From assembly GCF_002407065.1 (NCBI RefSeq), contig NZ_CP023564.1, positions 248,001-312,000 of the forward strand: a DNA stretch of 64,000 nucleotides, read 5' to 3'. This document shows positions 58,684 through 64,000 of this stretch, piece by piece. The notes below the pieces were generated by a model. That model saw only the letters and a list, made by a program, of their open reading frames with translations, did not search any database and was not told the DNA's origin. Both the position numbers and the translations under genes were made by a program. Position 1 is the stretch's first letter. The number at the start of each line of letters is the position of its first letter. This DNA is from Brachybacterium ginsengisoli. GTDB lineage: Bacteria > Actinomycetota > Actinomycetes > Actinomycetales > Dermabacteraceae.

Positions 58684-60752
58684 CGCAGGAATGCCGCGGC
58701 GACCCCGGCGTCGACCGGGATGTGCAGGCCCGTGGTGTGCGAGAGGTCCCCGGCGGTCAGCGCGAACACGGCGTTGGCGACGTTCGCAGGGAGCACCTCG
58801 CGCTTCAGGAGCGTGCGCTGGGCGTAGTACTCGCCGAGCTTCTCCTCCTCGACGCCGTACACCTTCGCGCGGCTCGCGCCCCAGCCACCGGCGAAGATGC
58901 CGGAGCCGCGCACCACCCCGTCGGGGTTGATGCCGTTGACGCGGATCTGATGCCCGCCGAGCTCGGCGGCGAGCAGCCGCACCTGATGCGCCTGGTCCGC
59001 CTTCGTGGCCGAGTAGGCGATGTTGTTCGGGCCGGCGAACACGGAGTTCTTCGAGGAGATGTAGATGATGTCCCCGCCCATGGCCTGGTCGATCATCACC
59101 CGCGCCGTCTCCCGGGAGACCAGGAAGCTGCCGCGCGCCATGACGTCGTGCTGCAGGTCCCAGTCCTTCGCCGTGGTCTCCAGCAGCGGCTTGGACAGCG
59201 AGAGCCCGGCGTTGTTGACGATGAGGTCCAGGCCGCCGAAGGCGAGCACCGCCTCGGCCACCATGGCGATCACGGCCTGCTCGTCGGAGACGTCGGCCCG
59301 CAGCGCCACGGCGCGGTCGCGGCCGCCCAGCTCCTCGGCGGTGGCCTGCGCGTTCTCGAGGTTCAGGTCCGCGATGACCACGCAGGCGCCCTCGGCGACG
59401 AGCCGCTCCGCGGTGGCCTTGCCGATGCCGGAGCCGCCGCCGGTCACGAGCGCCACGCGGGTGGCGAGCGGCTTCGTTGCGGGGCGGCGCTGCAGCTTCG
59501 CCTCCTCGAGGGCCCAGTACTCGATCCGGAACTTCTCCGACTCCTCGATGGGGGAGTAGGTGGAGATCGCCTCGGCGCCGCGCATCACCCCGATCGCGTT
59601 GACGTAGAACTCGCCGGCCACGCGGGCCGTCTGCGCGTCGGCCCCGAAGGAGAACATGCCCACGCCCGGGACCAGCACGATCGCCGGATCCGCGCCGCGC
59701 ATCGCGGGGGAGTCCGGCGCGGCGTGCCGCTCGTAGTACGCCGAGTAGTCGGCCCGGTACTGCTCGTGCAGCTCCTTCAGCCGCGCCACCGAGTCATCGA
59801 CCGGGGCGTCCGCGGGGAGATCCAGCACCAGCGGCTTCACCTTGGTGCGCAGGAAGTGGTCCGGGCAGGAGGTGCCGAGCTCGGCGAGCGGGGCGAGCTT
59901 CTCGCTCGCGAGGAACTCGTGGACGGCCTCGGTGTCCGTCCAGCGGCCCACCATCGGGGCGTCCGTGGAGGCGAGCCCGCGAATCACGGGGAACAGGGCC
60001 GACGCCTTCGCGCGGCGCTCCGCCTCGGGCAGCGCCGCGCGGCTCCCGTCATGCGTCCCGAAGGGCTCCGCCGTCCCGGTGCGCTCGATGAACGCGGTCG
60101 CCTCGGCGATGATCCGCAGCGAGTTGGCCTGCGCCTCCTGGGAGGTCTCGCCCCAGGCGGTGATGCCGTGACCGCCGAGGATGCAGCCGATCGCCTGCGG
60201 GTTCTCGCGCTTGATCGCCGCGATGTCCAGGCCCAGCTGGAAGCCGGGACGGCGCCACGGCACCCACGCCACCGCGTCGCCGAAGCACTCGCGGGTCAGG
60301 CGCTCGCCGTCGGCCGCGGTGGCGAGCGCGATCCCGGCATCGGGGTGCAGGTGGTCCACATGGGGTGCATCCACGAGCGCGTGCATCGCGGTGTCGATCG
60401 ACGGGGCCGCGCCGCCCCTGCCGTGCAGGCAGTAGTCGAAGGCGCCGACCATCTCGTCCTCGCGCTCCACGCCCGGGTACACGTCCGCCAGGGCGCGCAC
60501 GCGGTCCAGGCGCAGCACGGCCAGGCCTTTCTCCTGCAGGGTGCCGAGGTCGCCGCCGGAGCCCTTGACCCACAGCAGCTCGGTCTCCTCGCCGGTGACC
60601 GGGTCGGCGGAGGTGCCCTTGGCGGAGGTGTTGCCGCCGGCGTAGTTGGTGTTGCGGGGGTCGGCGCCCAGCGCGTTGGAGCGGGCCAGGAGCTCGGCGA
60701 CGGCCGGGTTCGTCGGCGCTGCCGACGGGTCGGTGGTGGTCGATCCGGTCAT
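58680..60752 (-). CDS. rhaEW: Bifunctional rhamnulose-1-phosphate aldolase / L-lactaldehyde dehydrogenase
   Basis: Fusion of 690 residues. Residues 1 to about 410 are a class II (zinc) aldolase domain with GGNTSAKG (39-46), DHLHPDAGIALA and GGHGITAWGE. Residues about 425-690 are a short-chain dehydrogenase with TGGGSGIG near 434, NNAGLS and the catalytic Tyr and Lys in YSATKADQ near residue 579. It splits rhamnulose-1-phosphate to DHAP and L-lactaldehyde and oxidises the latter to lactate, as in Bacillus YuxG/RhaEW and rhizobial homologues. GGGGAG before ATG 60752 sets the start, three bases after the RhaI stop; Met at 60767 lacks a binding site. Confidence 0.94.
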   Translation of the reverse strand: MTGSTTTDPSAAPTNPAVAELLARSNALGADPRNTNYAGGNTSAKGTSADPVTGEETELLWVKGSGGDLGTLQEKGLAVLRLDRVRALADVYPGVEREDEMVGAFDYCLHGRGGAAPSIDTAMHALVDAPHVDHLHPDAGIALATAADGERLTRECFGDAVAWVPWRRPGFQLGLDIAAIKRENPQAIGCILGGHGITAWGETSQEAQANSLRIIAEATAFIERTGTAEPFGTHDGSRAALPEAERRAKASALFPVIRGLASTDAPMVGRWTDTEAVHEFLASEKLAPLAELGTSCPDHFLRTKVKPLVLDLPADAPVDDSVARLKELHEQYRADYSAYYERHAAPDSPAMRGADPAIVLVPGVGMFSFGADAQTARVAGEFYVNAIGVMRGAEAISTYSPIEESEKFRIEYWALEEAKLQRRPATKPLATRVALVTGGGSGIGKATAERLVAEGACVVIADLNLENAQATAEELGGRDRAVALRADVSDEQAVIAMVAEAVLAFGGLDLIVNNAGLSLSKPLLETTAKDWDLQHDVMARGSFLVSRETARVMIDQAMGGDIIYISSKNSVFAGPNNIAYSATKADQAHQVRLLAAELGGHQIRVNGINPDGVVRGSGIFAGGWGASRAKVYGVEEEKLGEYYAQRTLLKREVLPANVANAVFALTAGDLSHTTGLHIPVDAGVAAAFLR

Positions 60753-60754
60753 GC

Positions 60755-61933
60755 TCAGGCTCCCCATCCCATCTGGTTGCCGCCGACGCGTTCCGCGGCG
60801 ACCTTCTCCTCGTAGCCGCTGGCGCGGAACGCCTCGAAGGGCTCCGCGGGCAGGCCCTGCTCCTCGCGGAAGGCCGCGAGCGCCGGGCGGACGTCGGTCC
60901 AGAAGGCGTCCATGAGGATCGCGTTGGCCTCGAGCACGTCGTGGCGGTCCTGGGCGTCGGCGAGGGCCGCGCGGTCCACCAGCAGCGCCTTGGCGAGGGT
61001 CTCCTGCACGTTGAGCACGGAGCGGATCTGCCCCTGGATCTTGGACTCCAGGTTGTGGCACTGGTCGAGCATGAAGTTCACGCCGGAGGCAGGGCGGTGC
61101 GCATCCTGCTGGACGATCTCGAACAGGATCCGGAACAGCTGGAACGGATCCGCGGCGCCGACGATCAGGTCGTCGTCCGCGTAGTTGCGGGAGTTGAAGT
61201 CGAAGGCGCCCAGACGGTTCTGGCGCAGCAGCTGCGCCACGATGAACTCGATGTTGGTGCCGGGGGCGTGGTGGCCGGTGTCGAGCACCACCTGCGCCCG
61301 CTCGCCGAGGGCCAGGCAGTGCAGAAGGCTCGTGCCCCAGTCGGGGACGTCCGTGTGGTAGAACGCCGGCTCGAAGAACTTGTACTCGAGCACGATCCGC
61401 TCGCCCTCGCCGACGCCCGCGTAGATCTCGGCGAGCGAGTCGGCCAGGTGGTCCTGCCGGGCGCGGATCGAGTCCTGGCCGGCGTAGTTCGTGCCGTCCG
61501 CCAGCCAGATCTTCAGCTCGTGGGAGCCCGTGGCCCGCATGACCTCCAGGCACTCCAGGTGGTGGTCGATCGCCCGGCGGCGCACCGAGGCGTCGCGATG
61601 GGTGAGCGAGCCGAACTTGTACTCGTCGTCCTGGAAGGTGTTGGAGTTGATCATGCCGATCGAGACGCCCTGCTCGCCGGCGAAGTCCCGCAGCGCGGAG
61701 AAGTCCTCGACCCGATCCCAGGGGTAGTGCAGCGAGACCCGTGGCGCGGAGCCGGTGAAGGCATGCGTCTGCGCGGCGTCGGCGATCTTCTCGAAGGGGT
61801 CGCGCGGGGTGCCGGGCGTGCCGAACACCTTGAAGCGGGTGCCCGAGTTGCCGTAGCCCCAGCTGGGGACCTCGATCGAGAACTCGGCGAGGTCGCGGGC
61901 GACCTCGGTGGGCAGGGTGGTGGGAGTGGTCAT
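60755..61933 (-). CDS. rhaI: L-rhamnose isomerase
   Basis: Isomerase of 392 residues, of the RhaI type (Pseudomonas stutzeri-like TIM barrel, not E. coli RhaA). It converts L-rhamnose to L-rhamnulose. Metal and substrate residues lie in conserved strands: VLEYKFFEPAFYHTD (Glu, His, Asp), VVLDTGHHAPGTNIEF (Asp, His) and GAFDFNSRNYADDDL (Asp, Asn). AAGGAG precedes the ATG. It is first in the rhaI-rhaEW-rhaB operon, and a class-A LacI-type operator lies about 90 bases upstream. Confidence 0.95.
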   Translation of the reverse strand: MTTPTTLPTEVARDLAEFSIEVPSWGYGNSGTRFKVFGTPGTPRDPFEKIADAAQTHAFTGSAPRVSLHYPWDRVEDFSALRDFAGEQGVSIGMINSNTFQDDEYKFGSLTHRDASVRRRAIDHHLECLEVMRATGSHELKIWLADGTNYAGQDSIRARQDHLADSLAEIYAGVGEGERIVLEYKFFEPAFYHTDVPDWGTSLLHCLALGERAQVVLDTGHHAPGTNIEFIVAQLLRQNRLGAFDFNSRNYADDDLIVGAADPFQLFRILFEIVQQDAHRPASGVNFMLDQCHNLESKIQGQIRSVLNVQETLAKALLVDRAALADAQDRHDVLEANAILMDAFWTDVRPALAAFREEQGLPAEPFEAFRASGYEEKVAAERVGGNQMGWGA

Positions 61934-62022
61934 GAGGACTCCTTCGGTGGTCGCGGAGGCGCGGAGGCTGCACGATGAGGGCTGACGTGGCGGCGGCGCC
62001 TGCGGAAAGGCCCGCGAGATTG

Positions 62023-62045
62023 TTGAAACGACTCAAACAAGGGTA
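62023..62045 (-). promoter_or_regulatory. Class-A LacI-type operator of the rha operon
   Basis: On the minus strand TACCCT (62045-62040) is a plausible -10, though no good -35 is seen. TTGAGTCGTTTCAA (62036-62023) follows directly. Its half-sites TTGA and TTTCAA are the most complete of the class-A series. The leader to rhaI is about 95 bases. Confidence 0.7.
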
Positions 62046-62091
62046 GCACGAGAGGGTTCGGATCCGGTGGGGAGCGGGGCGGGGGCGGTTC

Positions 62092-64000
62092 TCAGAGCAT
62101 GCGCAGGCGGAGCGCGTCGTAGGTTGCCTGGACGGCGACGTCCGGGACGTCCTCATTGATGGTCATGGTGATCGTGTTCTCCCCGGCCCGCAGGTCCTTG
62201 CCGGGCAGTCGGAAGGACCTGCGATAGTTCCGTGCTCGATTCGCGCTGCGATAGATCGCCCCGCGGGCGTCGTCGCCGAGGAACTCCCAGACCTGCGGTG
62301 CACCGTCGTTGCAGCGCACCGTCAAGGTGCTGGGGAGGTCCGGATTCGGCACGGCGGAATCCAGTGACCAGCCCGCCAGGGCGATCGTCAGCTCCGCCGT
62401 CCGGTCCCGAGCCGGTGCGCTACGGAGATCGAAGATGATCCGCCATGGCGCGGCGGGTTCGCCGTCGACCAGCTGGGGCTGCGTGAAGTACCAGTCCGGG
62501 TGCTCGGCCCCGATCACGTGCTCGACCCCGTCGGGGAACAGCTCCGAGTACTCGGAGAGGCTGTCATAACGCCGTGCTCGTGCGCCGCCGGGGAACTCCA
62601 CGGAGGTGCCGTCCGGGGAACCGATCTGCCAGAGCTGCTCAGGGGGCCGGGTCCCTTCGCCCTGTGAGCTCACGTCCGACGCTCGCCACCGGACCGTCAG
62701 GCGAAGATCCCCCTCCACCTCGACACCGTCCTGTACGTGCTGGTCCCAGATGCCGTCTCTGCGGACCGTGAGGCGATAGGTCCCCGGTCGCACCCCCTCC
62801 AGCCGGAAGCTGCCGTCGGGGCTCGTCGAGCTCCAGTGCTGGAAGCCCTCGGTGGTGTCCTGGGCCGGCACACCCTCGTCGGAGAGGACCACCAGCGCAC
62901 CGTCGGGGCCGTGCTGCTCGCCGCGATCGGCGCCGAGGAGCTGCACCCGGCCGCTGACCGTCGCCCGTTTCGTGGTGGGGACCCAGCCTTCAAGACCCGC
63001 AGCATCGTAGAGGCGGAGGTGCTCGGGGTCCGCCACGCGCTGCTCGGCCTGCGCTCGCAGCTCCTCCGGTGAGCCGGCGACGCCGAGATGCACGTAGTGC
63101 GGGCCGTACGTCTTGGACCAGTCCCCGTCGACGACCACGGGGCGGGCGCCGTAGTGCGTCGCGTGCGGCTCCAGGAGGAGGACGGGGGCGTCGCTCGTCT
63201 GATGCAGGGTGAGGTCCTGGCGGTCCGGACCACCGTTGAAGCTACTGCGATCAGAGAGGACGGCGAAGGCGCCCACCCAGCGGTCCTCGAGTCGGCCGTA
63301 CAGGCCGTGCACCGCATGCTCGCGCATCGAGATCGCCCAGTCGTACTTGGTGTAGTGACGCCGTGCATAGGCGCTGTCGAGGCCGTCGAGGTCGTAGGTA
63401 GCATCCATGACCATCTCCGCTGCGGCAAGCTCGGCGGGCGTCGGCAGGAGGGCCGCCCCCGCTCGCCACGGCTCGCCGAACTCGTCGTCCTCGAGGCTCG
63501 CGTGCGTGAAGATCTCCGGATCCAGCCAGCACACGAAGCGATGCTGCTCGATGCTGATCGCCGGGTGGCCTTCCTGGTGGGCGAAGCGAGGAGCCAGGTG
63601 GAATCCCGCCTCGCCGGCCCGAAAGAGGTACACCCGGTCCCGACGGTACGGAGCGCCGGTCGATGGAGGGATCGTCACCGTCACCACCACGGCGTCCGCG
63701 ACGCGCCGCACCTCGTAGCCCACGCTCTGCTGGGGCATCTCGACCAGCTCGCCGAGCACCGTGACGTTCTGGTCGAATCGTCCCCTGCCCTTCTCCCCGA
63801 TCAGCTCCTGTCCGTCGAGCTGCAGAGAGGTCATCCGTCCGTCGGACTCCTTCCACAGCACGGCGCGGACCCGGCCGTTGTCGATGATGATCTCGGTGGG
63901 GGTCTCGGTGACCTCGGGCATGGCTGTTCTCGCGGGGTCCGCAGAGGCAGAGGGGAGCACCCCTGTCGCCAGGAGCGAGCCGGCGGCTGCGCCGGCGGTG
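62092..64000 (-). CDS. Rhamnogalacturonan lyase, polysaccharide lyase family 4 (5' end outside window)
   Basis: Secreted lyase that cleaves rhamnogalacturonan I between rhamnose and galacturonate. The frame is open to the window edge. Residues before the candidate GTG at 63960 read AAAGSLLATG, followed by LPSASADP, the end of a signal peptide with a likely cut after ASA; hence the true start lies beyond 64000. Three PL4 parts are visible: an N-terminal beta-rich catalytic domain, a central fibronectin-like/carboxypeptidase-regulatory-type domain (VSGRVQLLG, then GVRPGTYRLTVRRDG) and a C-terminal carbohydrate-binding-like domain (WQIGSPDGTSVEF to the end). Its stop is 158 bases upstream of rhaI on the same strand, which has its own operator. 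Confidence 0.85.
   Translation of the reverse strand, partial: TAGAAAGSLLATGVLPSASADPARTAMPEVTETPTEIIIDNGRVRAVLWKESDGRMTSLQLDGQELIGEKGRGRFDQNVTVLGELVEMPQQSVGYEVRRVADAVVVTVTIPPSTGAPYRRDRVYLFRAGEAGFHLAPRFAHQEGHPAISIEQHRFVCWLDPEIFTHASLEDDEFGEPWRAGAALLPTPAELAAAEMVMDATYDLDGLDSAYARRHYTKYDWAISMREHAVHGLYGRLEDRWVGAFAVLSDRSSFNGGPDRQDLTLHQTSDAPVLLLEPHATHYGARPVVVDGDWSKTYGPHYVHLGVAGSPEELRAQAEQRVADPEHLRLYDAAGLEGWVPTTKRATVSGRVQLLGADRGEQHGPDGALVVLSDEGVPAQDTTEGFQHWSSTSPDGSFRLEGVRPGTYRLTVRRDGIWDQHVQDGVEVEGDLRLTVRWRASDVSSQGEGTRPPEQLWQIGSPDGTSVEFPGGARARRYDSLSEYSELFPDGVEHVIGAEHPDWYFTQPQLVDGEPAAPWRIIFDLRSAPARDRTAELTIALAGWSLDSAVPNPDLPSTLTVRCNDGAPQVWEFLGDDARGAIYRSANRARNYRRSFRLPGKDLRAGENTITMTINEDVPDVAVQATYDALRLRML

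Noticed and set aside
58680..62156. A single 1158-codon frame covering rhaI and the aldolase/dehydrogenase
   Set aside because: The upstream part is rhaI out of frame. RhaI has its own frame, ribosome binding site and stop, and the fusion protein starts at 60752.
1..64000. tRNA, rRNA, CRISPR, insertion sequence, integrase or prophage genes
   Set aside because: I looked for tRNA-like clover leaves, transposase motifs and regularly spaced repeats and found none that I can support. The 18-bp array is tandem, without spacers.

Overview
The window is very GC-rich, densely packed DNA with actinobacterial hallmarks: GTG starts, ATGA/GTGA stop-start overlaps, twin-arginine lipoprotein signals, SorC and LacI regulators, and CUT1 sugar transporters encoded without their own ATPase. 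The gene content fits a plant- or cheese-associated actinobacterium of the Dermabacteraceae/Brachybacterium type, but that assignment is inference because no rRNA or housekeeping marker is present. I found no tRNA, rRNA, CRISPR array, insertion sequence or phage gene.

Layout. (1) 1-2664: the end of a CUT1 sugar ABC operon (two permeases, then a UgpB-like binding lipoprotein). (2) 2901-11439: a polyol/ketose module. It has a glycogen-debranching-like protein and an FGGY kinase on the minus strand, a divergent SorC-type regulator, then a zinc polyol dehydrogenase, an RbtT/DalT-type permease and a short-chain dehydrogenase. Two copies of one operator, CGGAAC-N4-GTTC, sit in the kinase/regulator gap and on the dehydrogenase promoter. 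(3) 11471-13541: an MFS transporter and a Nudix hydrolase. (4) 13569-24244: 5-oxoprolinase PxpA plus a fused PxpB-PxpC and a DszA/NtaA-type flavin monooxygenase, divergent from a five-gene operon (peptide-type ABC importer with fused ATPases plus an SfnB/DszC-type flavoprotein). This looks like an organosulfur or organonitrogen scavenging locus. (5) 24308-27945: an unrecognised gene with a probable leaderless start, a sirtuin overlapping a DedA protein, and a membrane protein.

(6) 28081-64000: a large locus for rhamnose-containing plant polysaccharide. It holds an unclassified six-hairpin-type glycosidase, five CUT1 binding lipoproteins (30180, 31532, 33146, 48525, 52852) for only two permease pairs, two Gfo/Idh/MocA oxidoreductases, a GH106 and a GH78 alpha-L-rhamnosidase, a complete oligopeptide-type ABC operon containing a tiny membrane protein, a LacI regulator, the full rhamnose catabolic operon (rhaI, aldolase/dehydrogenase fusion, rhaB), and a secreted PL4 rhamnogalacturonan lyase cut by the window edge.

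How it works together (inference): the secreted lyase cleaves rhamnogalacturonan, fragments enter by the ABC systems, GH78/GH106 and the unclassified glycosidase release L-rhamnose, and RhaI, RhaB and the aldolase/dehydrogenase convert it to DHAP and lactate. Two families of LacI-type operators, TTGAGTCGTTTCAA-like and GGAAAGCGNTTGAC-like, mark the promoters of this locus. A near-perfect inverted repeat of about 50 bp occurs in two copies 45.7 kb apart, both between convergent genes.
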